Position numbers and translations under genes: made by a program
Notes under the pieces: generated by a model
The model's input: the letters and a program-made list of their open reading frames with translations, nothing else
Told to the model about the DNA's origin: nothing
Databases searched by the model: none
Shown: positions 9,367 to 19,646 of the stretch, piece by piece
Position numbering within the stretch: the stretch's first letter is position 1
Layout of the letters: every line of letters begins with the position of its first letter
Assembly (NCBI RefSeq): GCF_001439785.1
Contig: NZ_JYLI01000026.1
Span: 1-64,000 of the forward strand
Source of the DNA: Pseudomonas poae
GTDB taxonomy: Bacteria > Pseudomonadota > Gammaproteobacteria > Pseudomonadales > Pseudomonadaceae
Direction: 5' to 3'
Length of the DNA: 64,000 bases

Positions 9367-10029
9367 CTATTGAGTCTTGATAAATTCCAGCATCATATTA
9401 TTGCCATCGAGAATATCGGTACAAATCGCTTGCCTCGCTGCAGCACCGTCACGATTTCTCAATGCCCGAAGGACTTCCCAGTGGTGCTCGATGGCTATTT
9501 GCTCCGAAAAGTGGTCGTACGCCAGCGCCAGCAATGGCCCGGTGCGCATCCACAGGCTGTCCAGGAAGGCGCGCAACAGCGGCATCTGGGCGATCTCGGC
9601 AAAGAAGAAGTGAAACGTCTGGTTGAGCTTCAACGCTTCGGCCATGTCTTCTCGATGAATCGCGTCAAGGTTGGCCCTGATATTGGCCTCGATGCGCTGC
9701 AAGTCGTCGTCGGTGATCATTGTTGCCGCCGTCTCCGCGGCCAACCCCTCCAGCGCCAGTCGCACCGCGCGAATTTCCAGGTATTGCTGCACCGTCAGGA
9801 TAGGCACACGAATGTCCTTGGGCGTCTTCATGACCAGGGCCTGCTCTTTGGCAAGCTGAAGAATCGCATCACGCACCGGGGTGACGCTGGTGCCCAACTG
9901 CATGGCGAGGTCACGGATACGCAGTTTGTCATCGGGCTTGAGCTTGCCCGTGACCAGCGCTTCGCGCAGCGATGAATAAACGCTGGTGCCGAGATACGCG
10001 TGTTTTATTTCGCCGATTGGATAGCTCAT
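9367..10029 (-). CDS. GntR-family (FCD) transcriptional regulator
   Basis: 220 aa DNA-binding repressor or activator. The N-terminal winged HTH occupies residues 15-80 (SSLREALVTGKLKPDDKLR, then GTSVTPVRDAILQL). The all-helical FCD ligand domain follows. The FCD histidines in NQTFHFFF and EHHWEV are present, but the usual C-terminal His appears replaced (AICTDI), so metal binding may differ. It is divergent from the aminotransferase. The palindrome ATGATGCATCAT between the two genes recurs twice in the transporter/SDR promoter region, so this protein is the probable regulator of both units. The inducer is probably the transported amine or its product (inference). Confidence 0.9.
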   Translation of the reverse strand: MSYPIGEIKHAYLGTSVYSSLREALVTGKLKPDDKLRIRDLAMQLGTSVTPVRDAILQLAKEQALVMKTPKDIRVPILTVQQYLEIRAVRLALEGLAAETAATMITDDDLQRIEANIRANLDAIHREDMAEALKLNQTFHFFFAEIAQMPLLRAFLDSLWMRTGPLLALAYDHFSEQIAIEHHWEVLRALRNRDGAAARQAICTDILDGNNMMLEFIKTQ

Positions 10030-10131
10030 TTCAGATCCGAGTGAGGAAGGCTGTAGTTGGCGGGAAATACCTCCCCGTCAGCAACGAATTGCATCATCGC
10101 GGTTTTATTGGGAAAAAACCAGCTACACAAC

Positions 10132-10143
10132 ATGATGCATCAT
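10132..10143. promoter_or_regulatory. Probable GntR operator ATGATGCATCAT
   Basis: Perfect 12-bp palindrome between the divergent GntR gene and aminotransferase. The same core, TGATGCATCA, is found at 19648-19657 and 19844-19853. GntR/FCD proteins bind short palindromes of this kind; the assignment to this regulator is inference from position and recurrence. Confidence 0.6.
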
Positions 10144-10187
10144 GCATTATGATTCGAATGGCAGTCCCACCCAATAGCGAGATCATC

Positions 10188-11558
10188 ATGAGCACACCAC
10201 GTTCCTCCCTAGCCGATAAAGATATGCGTCACCAACTGCACCCTTACACCAACGCCCGTGCTCACGAGGAACAGGGGCCTTTGGTGATCGAACGAGGGGA
10301 CGGGGTGTACGTGATCGACGAAGACGGCAAGCGTTACATCGAAGCCATGGCCGGCCTGTGGAGCGCGGCACTGGGTTTCAGCAATAAGCGGCTGGTTGCT
10401 GCGGCGGAAAAGCAGATGTCGACCCTGCCCTTCTATCACCTTTTTGGCCACAAGGCGCACGCCCCCAGCATCGAGCTGGCGGAAAAGCTGATCAACATGG
10501 CGCCGGTACCCATGAGCAAGGTGTTCTTCACCAACTCGGGTTCAGAAGCCAACGACACCGTGATCAAGCTGGTTTGGTACCTCAACAACGCCCAGGGCAA
10601 GCCTGCGCGCAAAAAATTTATTAGCCGCATCGGCGGCTATCATGGCATTACGCTTGCAGCCGCCAGCCTCACTGGCCTGCCGGCCAACCAGCGCGGTTTC
10701 GACGCACCGTTGCCGGGCTTTCTGCACACCGGCTGCCCGCACCACTACCGCCATGCACTGCCCCACGAGAGCGAGGAGCAATTTGCCGATCGCCTGGCAG
10801 CGGAGCTTGACGCATTGATCGTGAAGGAAGGCGCGGACACCATCGCGGCTTTCGTCGGCGAACCCTTGATGGGGGCCGGTGGCGTGATCGTGCCGCCACG
10901 CACCTACTGGGAAAAAATCCAGCGCGTCTGCCGCAAGCACGACATCCTGATCGTCGCTGACGAGGTGATCTGTGGCTTCGGGCGTACTGGCAAGATGTTC
11001 GGCAGCCAGACCTATGGCATCGAACCGGACATCATGATCCTGTCCAAGCAACTGTCGTCGTCCTACCAGCCTATTTCCGCCATTCTGCTCAATGACCGCG
11101 TGTATCAGGGCATTGCTGACCAGACCAAGTCTTTCGGTGCGCTGGGCCATGGCTTTACCGGCGGCGGCCACCCGGTGGCGGCAGCGGTAGCCTTGGAAAA
11201 CCTGAAAATCATCGACGAAGAAAACCTGGTGGAGCATGCGGCCAGCATGGGCGAACTGCTGCGCAGTCAGTTGCAGACCTTCAGTGACCACCCTCTGGTC
11301 GGTGAAGTACGTGGAGCCGGCCTGATCGCGGCGGTCGAACTGGTCGCGGATCGCGCCACCAAAGCCCCTCTGGACGCGCCAGGCAACCTGGGTCGCTACC
11401 TCGCGGGCCGTGCCCAGGCGCACGGCATGATCACCCGCAACATGGGCGATGCCATCGCTTTCTGCCCGCCGCTGATCATCAATGAAGCGGAAGTCCGGGC
11501 CATTGTCGATCGCTTCGGCATGGCACTGGACGACACCAGCAAGTGGGTCAATGGCTAA
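10188..11558 (+). CDS. Class III (omega) aminotransferase, PLP-dependent
   Basis: About 456 aa, cytosolic. Landmarks are MAGLWSAALGF near 50, the phosphate-binding FTNSGSEAND near 112-121, GGYHG, the Asp in IVADEVICGFGRTG near 258-270, and the PLP-linked Lys in ILSKQLSSSYQPIS. The family transfers the terminal amino group of diamines or omega-amino acids (putrescine, GABA and relatives) to pyruvate or 2-oxoglutarate. The resulting semialdehyde would suit the GabD-like dehydrogenase at 20.7 kb. The long upstream frame (from 9972) overlaps the divergent regulator; ATG 10188 fits the family start. It ends just before the group II intron. Confidence 0.9.
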   Translation: MSTPRSSLADKDMRHQLHPYTNARAHEEQGPLVIERGDGVYVIDEDGKRYIEAMAGLWSAALGFSNKRLVAAAEKQMSTLPFYHLFGHKAHAPSIELAEKLINMAPVPMSKVFFTNSGSEANDTVIKLVWYLNNAQGKPARKKFISRIGGYHGITLAAASLTGLPANQRGFDAPLPGFLHTGCPHHYRHALPHESEEQFADRLAAELDALIVKEGADTIAAFVGEPLMGAGGVIVPPRTYWEKIQRVCRKHDILIVADEVICGFGRTGKMFGSQTYGIEPDIMILSKQLSSSYQPISAILLNDRVYQGIADQTKSFGALGHGFTGGGHPVAAAVALENLKIIDEENLVEHAASMGELLRSQLQTFSDHPLVGEVRGAGLIAAVELVADRATKAPLDAPGNLGRYLAGRAQAHGMITRNMGDAIAFCPPLIINEAEVRAIVDRFGMALDDTSKWVNG

Positions 11559-11565
11559 GTGAACG

Positions 11566-13481
11566 ATCGAGTAGGAGGCGGATTTACATCCGCCGTCCTC
11601 TCACACCACCGTACGTACGGATCCGTATACGGCGGTTCAAGCTATGCGGTTAAGCCGGTTTATCGTATCCAGTACCGAGACTAGTCCAAGTTGATCCCAT
11701 AGTTTCTTCGGCAATGCCTGATTCATATGAGATGCCCCCTGAGCTCCACCATAGGCCACGACCATTGAACGCCGATATGCAGGCGCGCGCTTCGCCAAGC
11801 CCCAGGCGCATCAAGTTACGCGCCCTCGTTGAGGGCTGCTTCCATTGACGCCAGACGACGCAGCGAAGCTTGCGACGCACCCAGCCGTCAATTTCCTCAA
11901 GTGGCCGTTTGCTTTGACTTAGCTTGAAGTAGCCTGCCCAGCCACGCAGCACTGGGTTTATCCGCTCGATGACACTCGCCATCTTGTGGCCCCGCGCTCT
12001 GCGCAGCAGCTCTCTGAGTCGGTCGCGCAAGCGACGCAGGCTCATCGTTGCCACTCGCAACCTTGGCTGTTGATGCCAGCTCATCCCATAGCCCAAGTAA
12101 TCACACATCCACGACCCGGCTACTCGGCTTTTTCCCCGGTTCAGCGTCAGTTTCAGGCGCTGACTCAGGAAACGCTCAACGCTGACCATCACCCGTTCGT
12201 CTGCGCGACGACTGCGCACATAAATGTTGGCGTCGTCGGCATAGCGCACGAAACGATGGCCCCGTCGTTCTAGCTCGTGGTCGAGTTCGTTGAGCAGAAT
12301 GTTCGACAGCAACGGCGAGAGCGGGCCGCCTTGCGGCGTCCCTTCCTGCCGTCGGCTGACGAGTCCACCTGACATCGTTCGCGCTTCGAGATAGCGACGG
12401 ATCAGCGTGAGCACACGTTTATCTTCGATTTGACGCTCGATGTAGGCCATCAGCACGTCGTGGTTGACCCGATCAAAGAACTTCTCAAGATCGAGTTCCA
12501 CGCAGCAGCGGTGACCCGCCGCCACGTGGGCACGGGCAGTTTCGATGGCTTGGTGAGCACTTCTACCCGAACGGAAGCCGTAGCTGTAATCCGAGAACAG
12601 AGGGTCGAAGATCGGCGTGAGCTGTTGCAGCAGAGCCTGTTGGATCAGGCGATCCACGACGCTGGGGATGCCCAGCTGCCTTGTCCCGCCTTTGGGCTTG
12701 GGGATTTCGACGGCACGCACACCTTGCGGGTGATACTCACCGGCCAGCAACCGAACCTTGAGGATCGGCCAATACTGTTTCACGTAACCTGACAAATGCT
12801 CGACCGTCATGCCATCGGCACCCGGCGCGCCTTTGTTGCTGACTACGCGTTGGTACGCACGTCTGAGGTTGGCGGGTGCAAGCACCCGCTCCATCAGCGT
12901 GTCCGGCTCCGCGTTCGTCCACGTCACAGACGCCGCCGATACCTGTGCGCTGTCAGCCGTCATCCTCGGATACTGTCCGGGACTCGGAGTAACAGTCTTC
13001 TCTTGGAGAAATTTCTGCATTTCGGTATTCAACGAGACTTTGACGCCTACTGGCGGCATAACTTGTTCGGCCCTTGGTGACGGGGTTATCCGCCACTTAC
13101 TACGGCCTCGGCTGACTTCTGCACGTTCATCCCGTCGCCTCTCGACGCTCGGTAGCACTGTGGCAAACGTGCAGATCTCCCAGGGTAATTCGCGCGACCT
13201 TCCTGCTTATGCCTGTCTACGTCGCAGCGTCCCGTGCAAGTATTGGGCTTTAGGGAAACACGCCCCTTTACCCCGCTGCGCCGCCTCTATCCGCTTCCTG
13301 TTCGTCAGGCCAGCATTTTGCCTCGGGCTTCCTTCAGATTCGCGGTCACCTGCGACACCCTTGCCTCTGGCTAACACTTCCCCTTGCCGGGTGTGTAGAG
13401 GACTTTCACCTCCAAGTCATCAGCGAGGCCACCACAGCCAAGCTGGTTGCGCTTGCGCGCAACGCGCCATGCCTGGCGCAC
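11566..13481 (-). mobile_element. Group II intron (about 1.9 kb, class C-like)
   Basis: Full-length retroelement on the minus strand. The 5' end reads GTGCGCCAGGCATGGCGCG (from 13481 downward), typical of group II introns. The 3' end carries a domain V-like hairpin (minus reading of about 11605-11640) and a domain VI-like stem GGCGGATGTAAATCCGCC, ending near 11566. It lies directly behind the etfA rho-independent terminator (stem, T run, ACTC, then the intron), the insertion pattern known for class C introns. The maturase gene is intact, so it may be active. The exact 3' junction is uncertain by a few bases. No host gene is broken: it separates the 3' ends of the aminotransferase and etfA. 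Confidence 0.85.
11650..13020 (-). CDS. ltrA: Group II intron reverse transcriptase/maturase
   Basis: The intron-encoded protein splices the intron RNA and copies it into DNA. It has the RT finger and palm blocks: NKGAPGADGM, KPKGGTRQLGIPSVVDRLIQQ, YGFRSGRSAHQAI, LDLEKFFDRVNHD, GTPQGGPLSPLLSNILL and the catalytic RYADD. The C-terminal maturase X domain has RGWAGYFKLSQSK. No HNH endonuclease domain follows, consistent with class C. The frame is open up to 13158 and the true start is unclear; 13020 is one of several Met codons. About 456 aa from there, with no frameshift seen. Confidence 0.9.
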   Translation of the reverse strand: MQKFLQEKTVTPSPGQYPRMTADSAQVSAASVTWTNAEPDTLMERVLAPANLRRAYQRVVSNKGAPGADGMTVEHLSGYVKQYWPILKVRLLAGEYHPQGVRAVEIPKPKGGTRQLGIPSVVDRLIQQALLQQLTPIFDPLFSDYSYGFRSGRSAHQAIETARAHVAAGHRCCVELDLEKFFDRVNHDVLMAYIERQIEDKRVLTLIRRYLEARTMSGGLVSRRQEGTPQGGPLSPLLSNILLNELDHELERRGHRFVRYADDANIYVRSRRADERVMVSVERFLSQRLKLTLNRGKSRVAGSWMCDYLGYGMSWHQQPRLRVATMSLRRLRDRLRELLRRARGHKMASVIERINPVLRGWAGYFKLSQSKRPLEEIDGWVRRKLRCVVWRQWKQPSTRARNLMRLGLGEARACISAFNGRGLWWSSGGISYESGIAEETMGSTWTSLGTGYDKPA

Positions 13482-13485
13482 GAGT

Positions 13486-13517
13486 AAAAAAGGCCTGGTG
13501 TGAACCAGGCCTTTTTT
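13486..13517 (-). terminator. Rho-independent terminator of etfA
   Basis: Stem GGCCTGG/CCAGGCC with short loop, flanked by A6 on one side and T6 on the other, so it can act in both directions. It lies 14 bp after the etfA stop and 5 bp before the group II intron. Confidence 0.85.
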
Positions 13518-13530
13518 GTTTTTGCTGGCC

Positions 13531-14463
13531 TCAGTTCAACTCGCTCAGCAACGCCGGCACCGCCTCGAACAAGTCCGCCACCAGGCCATAATCCGCCACC
13601 TGGAAGATCGGGGCTTCTTCGTCCTTGTTGATCGCGACGATCACCTTGGAGTCCTTCATACCGGCCAAATGCTGGATCGCGCCGGAGATACCGACCGCGA
13701 TGTACAGCTGTGGCGCGACGATCTTGCCGGTCTGGCCGACCTGCATGTCGTTGGGTACGAAGCCTGCGTCGACGGCCGCGCGCGAAGCGCCGACCGCTGC
13801 ACCCAGCTTGTCGGCCAGGGCGTAAAGGTGCTTGAAGTTGTCGCCGTTCTGCATGCCGCGCCCGCCGGAAACGACGATCTTGGCAGCGGTCAGCTCAGGA
13901 CGGTCCGACTTGGCCAGCTCTTCGCCAACAAAGCTGGAAGTACCCGCGTCGTGGGCGGCGGAGACGGCTTCAACAGTGGCCGAGCCACCTTCAGCGGCGA
14001 CCGGATCGAAACCGGTGGCGCGCACGGTGATGACCTTGATCGCGGCGGTCGATTGCACGGTGGCAATGGCGTTACCGGCGTAGATCGGGCGCTTGAAGGT
14101 ATCGGCGCTTTCGACCGAGATGATCTCGGAGATCTGGTCGACGTCCAACTGCGCGGCAACGCGTGGCAGAATGTTTTTGCCGTTGGAGGTGGCGGCGGCC
14201 AGGATGTGGCTGTAGCCCTTGCCCAGCTCTGCAACCAGCGGCGCAATGTTTTCCGGCAACTGATGCGCGTAGGCGGCGTTGTCGGCGTTCAGCACTTTGC
14301 TTACGCCAGCGATTTTTGCAGCGGCCTCAGCCACCGGGCCTGCGCCCTCACCGGCGACCAGCAGGTGAATATCGCCACCGATTTTAACGGCGGCGGCCAC
14401 GGTGTTCAGCGTGGCCGGGGCCAGCACCTTGTTGTCGTGTTCAGCGATTACCAAGATAGTCAT
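13531..14463 (-). CDS. etfA: Electron transfer flavoprotein alpha subunit
   Basis: 310 aa. The C-terminal FAD domain is well conserved (VSGGRGM, GASRAAVDAGF, GQTGKIVAPQLYIAVGISGAIQH, INKDEEAPIF). With EtfB it forms the FAD/AMP heterodimer that takes electrons from flavin dehydrogenases and passes them to ETF-ubiquinone oxidoreductase. It starts 2 bp after etfB and ends at the terminator. Its position at the end of the transporter operon suggests a dedicated copy serving the FAD oxidoreductase or another dehydrogenase of this pathway; it could also simply be the housekeeping copy. Confidence 0.95.
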   Translation of the reverse strand: MTILVIAEHDNKVLAPATLNTVAAAVKIGGDIHLLVAGEGAGPVAEAAAKIAGVSKVLNADNAAYAHQLPENIAPLVAELGKGYSHILAAATSNGKNILPRVAAQLDVDQISEIISVESADTFKRPIYAGNAIATVQSTAAIKVITVRATGFDPVAAEGGSATVEAVSAAHDAGTSSFVGEELAKSDRPELTAAKIVVSGGRGMQNGDNFKHLYALADKLGAAVGASRAAVDAGFVPNDMQVGQTGKIVAPQLYIAVGISGAIQHLAGMKDSKVIVAINKDEEAPIFQVADYGLVADLFEAVPALLSELN

Positions 14464-14465
14464 GT

Positions 14466-15218
<753 letters not shown>

Positions 15219-15258
15219 TTACCTCAGTGATCACAACACAGGGGGTCGGAATAACGGA

Positions 15259-16083
15259 TCAGGTGGGACTCGCGCCACGCAGCTTTTCATTGCGTCGGCG
15301 CAACCACTCCATCAACAGTAAAAGCACGGCAGAAGCAGCGATCATCAGGGTCGCAGCCGCCGCGATAGTCGGGTTCAGGTTTTCGCGAATACCGCCAAAC
15401 ATCTGCATCGGCAAGGTGCGTTGTGCGGGGCTGGCCAGAAACAGGGTCACCACCACCTCGTCGAAGGACGTGGCAAACGCAAACAAGGCGCCGCTGATTA
15501 CACCGGGCGCAATCAAAGGCAGCATTACTTTGCGAAACGCGAACCAGGGGGGCGCCCCGAGACTGGCCGCTGCGCGGGAAAAATTACGGTCATAGCCCTG
15601 CAAGGTCGCCGCCACGGTGATCACCACAAAGGGCACGCCCAACGCGGCATGCGCCAGTACCAGGCCGAGGTAGCTGTTAAGCAGGTTCAACTGTGCGAAA
15701 AAGAAATACAGCGACACGGCAATGATCACCAGGGGCGCGATCATTGGAGAAATCAGCACCGCCATCACCAGCCCCTTGCCGCGGAATTCGCCGCGGGCCA
15801 GCCCCACCGCTGCCAGGGTTCCCAGCGCAGTCGCCAGCAACGTGGCGGCGGGAGCGATGATCAAGCTGTTGCGCAATGCCCGCATCCATTCCTGGGAACC
15901 GAGAAACTCTTGATACCAGCGCAGTGAAAAACCGCTCAACGGGTAGCTGAGAAACGACCCTTCATTGAACGACAGCGGCACGATCACCAGGATCGGCACC
16001 ACCAGGAAGATCAGCATACTGATGCTGAACACGCTGAAGATCGGCGCCCATAAGCGCTCGATCAGTGTGGAATGATGATTCAT
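15259..16083 (-). CDS. ABC transporter permease, PotI-like
   Basis: About 274 aa inner-membrane protein with six predicted membrane helices. The BPD_transp_1 EAA-type loop reads RAAASLGAPPWFAFRKVMLPLIAPG near 170-195. The family exports nothing; it imports polyamines or related amines with a periplasmic binding protein. The ATG at 16083 is chosen (GAGGTG 7 bases upstream); a longer frame runs into the preceding gene. It starts 8 bp after the other permease, so the two form one heterodimer. Confidence 0.9.
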   Translation of the reverse strand: MNHHSTLIERLWAPIFSVFSISMLIFLVVPILVIVPLSFNEGSFLSYPLSGFSLRWYQEFLGSQEWMRALRNSLIIAPAATLLATALGTLAAVGLARGEFRGKGLVMAVLISPMIAPLVIIAVSLYFFFAQLNLLNSYLGLVLAHAALGVPFVVITVAATLQGYDRNFSRAAASLGAPPWFAFRKVMLPLIAPGVISGALFAFATSFDEVVVTLFLASPAQRTLPMQMFGGIRENLNPTIAAAATLMIAASAVLLLLMEWLRRRNEKLRGASPT

Positions 16084-16091
16084 CAGGCACC

Positions 16092-17354
16092 TCATGCACG
16101 CTGGGCGGGGTTGGCTGGACGGGTGACGCGCGAATACACCCAATACAGCAGCAGGACGATGATCAGCAACTGGCTGCCCAGCGCAGCGGCCATCCCCCAG
16201 TTGATGGTGGTGTTGGTGTAGAACGCGACGAAATAGCTGAGCATCTGATCACCCGGACCGCCCAGCAGCGCGGGAGTGATGTAGTACCCGATCGCCATGA
16301 TGAACACCAACAGCGCGCCAGCGGTGACGCCGGCAAATGTCTGCGGTACGTACGCCGACCAGAACGCCCGGAAAGGATGTGCGCCGAGTGAAACCGCCGC
16401 ACGCACATAGTTGGGCGAGATGCCCTTCATGACCGCATACAGCGGCAGGATGACAAAGGGCAGCAATATGTGGGTCATGGAGATGTACACCCCGACCCGG
16501 TTGAATACCAGTTGCAGCGGCTGATCGATCAACCCCAGTGCGATCATCGAGTGGTTGATCAACCCGCCGTTCTGCAGCAGCACAATCCAGCCCGCGGTGC
16601 GTACCAGCAGTGAGGTCCAGAACGGCAACAACACCATGATCAGCCACAGGTTCGCGCGGCTGCTCGGTTGCTTGGCCAGCCAGTAGGCCACCGGGTAGCC
16701 GAACAGCACACACAGCAGTGTGACCACCAAGGCCATCCATAACGTGCGCATCAGCACCGACAGATACAGCGCCTGCCCCTTGGGCAGCTCGACGATATTG
16801 CCGCTCTGGGCATCGACCTGATGATCGAAGGCGGCCAGCACGTAATAGGCTGTCAGCGTACGCCCCGCGCGTTGAATACTGCGCCAGGTGCTCGGCTCCG
16901 CCCACAGCGTCGACTGTGCGATCAACGATCGGCTGGTGGACTCGACGCCGTCATCCGGCAACTTGCGCAACGCCATTGTGAGCAGCGTTCGATAACGTCC
17001 ATCCTCATAACCCAGGCGTTTGATCAGCGATGGAATCTGCCCTTCGTCCTTGGCGGTTTTCAGGTCCTTGACCAACGCCACGAAGACTTTCTCATCCGGG
17101 CGGCTCTCGCCGTCCCAGCCCTGCAACGCCAGCAGCGTGGTGGGTAACGCTCTGACAACTTCAGGGTTATCGAAGCTCTTCCACAGTATGTTGCCAATCG
17201 GTAACACGAAGCTGATCAAGAGAAAGATCAACAGCGGCGCAATCAACAGCATGGATCGTCTACGGTAAGAGCCCTCGGCACGCAGCAAGCGCTGCTTGAG
17301 CGAGGCATTCTTATCGGTTGAATGATCGATAGCCGTCAGGCTGACTTCTGACAT
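16092..17354 (-). CDS. ABC transporter permease, PotH-like with large periplasmic insert
   Basis: About 420 aa. The first membrane helix lies near residues 35-57. It is followed by an unusually long soluble segment of about 150 residues before the second helix. Then come five more helices with the ATPase-contact loop VRAAVSLGAHPFRAFWSAYVPQT near 350. PotH proteins are near 280-320 aa, so the insert is notable, though a subgroup of polyamine-type permeases shares it. ATG 17354 has GGAG upstream. It partners with the downstream permease. Confidence 0.9.
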   Translation of the reverse strand: MSEVSLTAIDHSTDKNASLKQRLLRAEGSYRRRSMLLIAPLLIFLLISFVLPIGNILWKSFDNPEVVRALPTTLLALQGWDGESRPDEKVFVALVKDLKTAKDEGQIPSLIKRLGYEDGRYRTLLTMALRKLPDDGVESTSRSLIAQSTLWAEPSTWRSIQRAGRTLTAYYVLAAFDHQVDAQSGNIVELPKGQALYLSVLMRTLWMALVVTLLCVLFGYPVAYWLAKQPSSRANLWLIMVLLPFWTSLLVRTAGWIVLLQNGGLINHSMIALGLIDQPLQLVFNRVGVYISMTHILLPFVILPLYAVMKGISPNYVRAAVSLGAHPFRAFWSAYVPQTFAGVTAGALLVFIMAIGYYITPALLGGPGDQMLSYFVAFYTNTTINWGMAAALGSQLLIIVLLLYWVYSRVTRPANPAQRA

Positions 17355-17413
17355 GCTGGTCTCCAGGTATAAGACGGAACCGGCCTCACGCACGTAAAGC
17401 CGGTGATGACAGG

Positions 17414-18442
17414 TTACTGCGCTGCCCAAGCGTTGAAGCGTTGCTCCAACTCTTCACCGTGTTCGATCCAGAAATCGGTATCCACGCTGCGAGCGCCTTT
17501 GAGGTTGGCGGGAGCAGTGGGCAGATCACCGCGTACCTTGGGGTCGATCTGCGCGATCGCCAAGGTGTTGGTCGGGCCGTAGGGGATGGTTTCGGCGAAC
17601 ACTTTCTGGTTTTCGGGGCGGTTGGCGAACGCGATGTACTTCTCGGCCAACGCCTTGTTCTTCGAACCTTTGACAATTGCCCAGCTGTCCATGTCATAAA
17701 GGCTGCCGTTCCAGACGATCGAGAACGGGTGCCCTTCTTTCTGGGCTGCCGTAACGCGTCCGTTATAGGCCGACGTCATGACCACATCACCGGACACCAG
17801 CCATTGCATGGGCTGAGCGCCGGCCTCCCACCACTGGATGTTCGCCTTGAGTTGATCGAGCTTCTTGAAGGCACGGTCGACGCCTTCGGGCGTGGCCAAC
17901 ACGGTGTAGAGCTGACCTTGTGAAACGCCGTCAGCGAGCAAGGCGATTTCCAGGGTGAACTTGGCACTTTTACGCAGCGCACGTTTGCCAGGATAGGTTT
18001 TCACATCCCAGAAGTCCGCCCACCCGGCAGGTGCCTTGGCGAGTTTTGTCGAATCGTAGGCCAGCACGGTGGACCAGATAAAAATGCCCGCGCCGCATTC
18101 GCTGGCGGCAGAGTCGATCATCTGTTTCTTGTCGCCCAGCTTTGACCAATCCAGAGGCTCGAACAGCCCTTCACTACAACCACGCACCAGTTCCGGGCTT
18201 TCCACCTCCACCACATCCCAGCCGACCTGGCCGGTCTCGACCATGGCCTTGATCTTGGCCATTTCGCCATTGAACTCGCCCGCTTCAATATCGACGTTGT
18301 TCGCCTTGGAGAAGGGTTGGTAAAACGCTTTTTCCTGGGCTTGCTTATTCAGCCCGCCGAACGACACGACCGTCAGTTGTTGCGCTTGCACCTGGCTTGC
18401 CGCCCCGGCCATCAACGCCAATACCGCAATTTTCTTGAACAT
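17414..18442 (-). CDS. Periplasmic substrate-binding protein, PotD/PotF type
   Basis: About 342 aa with a clear Sec signal peptide, MFKKIAVLALMAGAASQVQA, cleaved near residue 20. The mature protein begins QQLTVVSFGG and contains the bilobal fold of family 1 polyamine-binding proteins, with VGWDVVEVES and the late TIPYGPTN segment. It delivers an amine or small organic ligand to the permease pair. AAGGAG precedes the ATG. It lies between the ATPase and permease genes. The ligand is inferred to be the substrate of the aminotransferase pathway. Confidence 0.9.
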   Translation of the reverse strand: MFKKIAVLALMAGAASQVQAQQLTVVSFGGLNKQAQEKAFYQPFSKANNVDIEAGEFNGEMAKIKAMVETGQVGWDVVEVESPELVRGCSEGLFEPLDWSKLGDKKQMIDSAASECGAGIFIWSTVLAYDSTKLAKAPAGWADFWDVKTYPGKRALRKSAKFTLEIALLADGVSQGQLYTVLATPEGVDRAFKKLDQLKANIQWWEAGAQPMQWLVSGDVVMTSAYNGRVTAAQKEGHPFSIVWNGSLYDMDSWAIVKGSKNKALAEKYIAFANRPENQKVFAETIPYGPTNTLAIAQIDPKVRGDLPTAPANLKGARSVDTDFWIEHGEELEQRFNAWAAQ

Positions 18443-18479
18443 GGCAACGCTCCTTAGCAGTGTTTTGAACAACGCTTTT

Positions 18480-19571
18480 TTAGTGGTGAACCAAGGGATC
18501 GAGCGCACTGGCGTCGTGACTGAACCAACTGACCGGTACCGTATGGCCGGCCAGCCAGTCGTCATGCATGTCCGCGATGGGCACTTTTGCGGTGAACGCC
18601 TCGTGCCCGGCGACGTTGAGCCGCACCCGCACGTGATCGCCCAGATAGATCAATTCTTCGATACGTCCCGACAGGCTGTTGGCGGAGGGCACATTCAGCG
18701 CAATGCGTTCCGGGCGGATGGACAGGGATGTCGGCTCACCGGCACTTAACGCAGTGCTCGCGCGGGCCCCCACCTCGGAACCGTCCGCCAGGCGCACACG
18801 ACACTCAGCGCCGGAAACCGAAACCACGGTGCCCGGCAGGGCATTGTTTTCACCGATGAAATGCGCGACGAACGAGTTGCAGGGGTGCTCATACAGCGCC
18901 TTGGGCGTGTCGATCTGCTGAATCACCCCATCGTTGAACACCGCGACGCGGTCCGACAGGGTCAGTGCTTCCGCCTGGTCGTGGGTAACAAATACGACGG
19001 TCAACCCCAACTGGCGATGCAGGCGGCGGATTTCGAGTTGCATTTGTTCACGCAGTTGTTTATCCAGCGCGCCCAGCGGTTCATCCATCAGCACCAGGCT
19101 TGGCTCGAACACCAATGCACGCGCCAGCGCGATGCGTTGCTGTTGCCCGCCGGAGAGTTGCGCGGGGTAGCGTTGCGCGAGATGGCCGAGCTGCACCATG
19201 TCCAACGCCCGCTTGACCTTCAATTCGATATCGACGGCACTCATCCGCCGCACTTTCAGCGGAAAGGCCAGGTTCCCCGCAACCGTCATGTGGGGGAACA
19301 GTGCGTAGTTTTGAAACACCATGCCGATGCCGCGCTGATGCGGCGCAACCGTATGTAACGGCTTGCCGTCGAGAAGAATTTCACCCTGGGTCGGTGTTTC
19401 AAAGCCTGCGAGCATCATCAGGGTGGTGGTTTTTCCGGAGCCCGAAGGCCCGAGCAAGGTCAGGAACTCACCGCGCTGGATATCGAGGTCAAGCTTCTTG
19501 ACCACCAACTGTTCACCGTCATAGCTCTTCTGCACACCTCGAAAGCGTACATAAGGGGGGACACTGCTCAT
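18480..19571 (-). CDS. potA: ABC transporter ATP-binding protein, PotA-like
   Basis: 363 aa, first gene of the minus-strand operon. It has Walker A GPSGSGKTT near 42-50, Q-loop VFQNYALFPHMTV, signature LSGGQQQRIALARAL, Walker B LVLMDEPLGALD and switch His FVTHDQAEAL. The C-terminal TOBE domain lies near 280-355. It energises import by the two permeases. A GntR-type palindrome lies about 75 bp upstream of the start, inside the divergent promoter region. The symbol reflects family similarity, not proven substrate. Confidence 0.9.
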   Translation of the reverse strand: MSSVPPYVRFRGVQKSYDGEQLVVKKLDLDIQRGEFLTLLGPSGSGKTTTLMMLAGFETPTQGEILLDGKPLHTVAPHQRGIGMVFQNYALFPHMTVAGNLAFPLKVRRMSAVDIELKVKRALDMVQLGHLAQRYPAQLSGGQQQRIALARALVFEPSLVLMDEPLGALDKQLREQMQLEIRRLHRQLGLTVVFVTHDQAEALTLSDRVAVFNDGVIQQIDTPKALYEHPCNSFVAHFIGENNALPGTVVSVSGAECRVRLADGSEVGARASTALSAGEPTSLSIRPERIALNVPSANSLSGRIEELIYLGDHVRVRLNVAGHEAFTAKVPIADMHDDWLAGHTVPVSWFSHDASALDPLVHH

Positions 19572-19646
19572 GGCTGCACCTGCATCTTATTGTTTTGGAA
19601 AAATTGCGTCAGATCACTTGTAGCCATTTTAAGCACACCTCCATTC

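Noticed and set aside
9370..9975. 201-codon plus-strand frame opposite the GntR gene
   Set aside because: It is antisense to a gene with a clear family match and shows no domain of its own.
10542..11423. 293-codon minus-strand frame within the aminotransferase
   Set aside because: Shadow frame caused by GC-rich codon structure; no motif, no ribosome-binding site.
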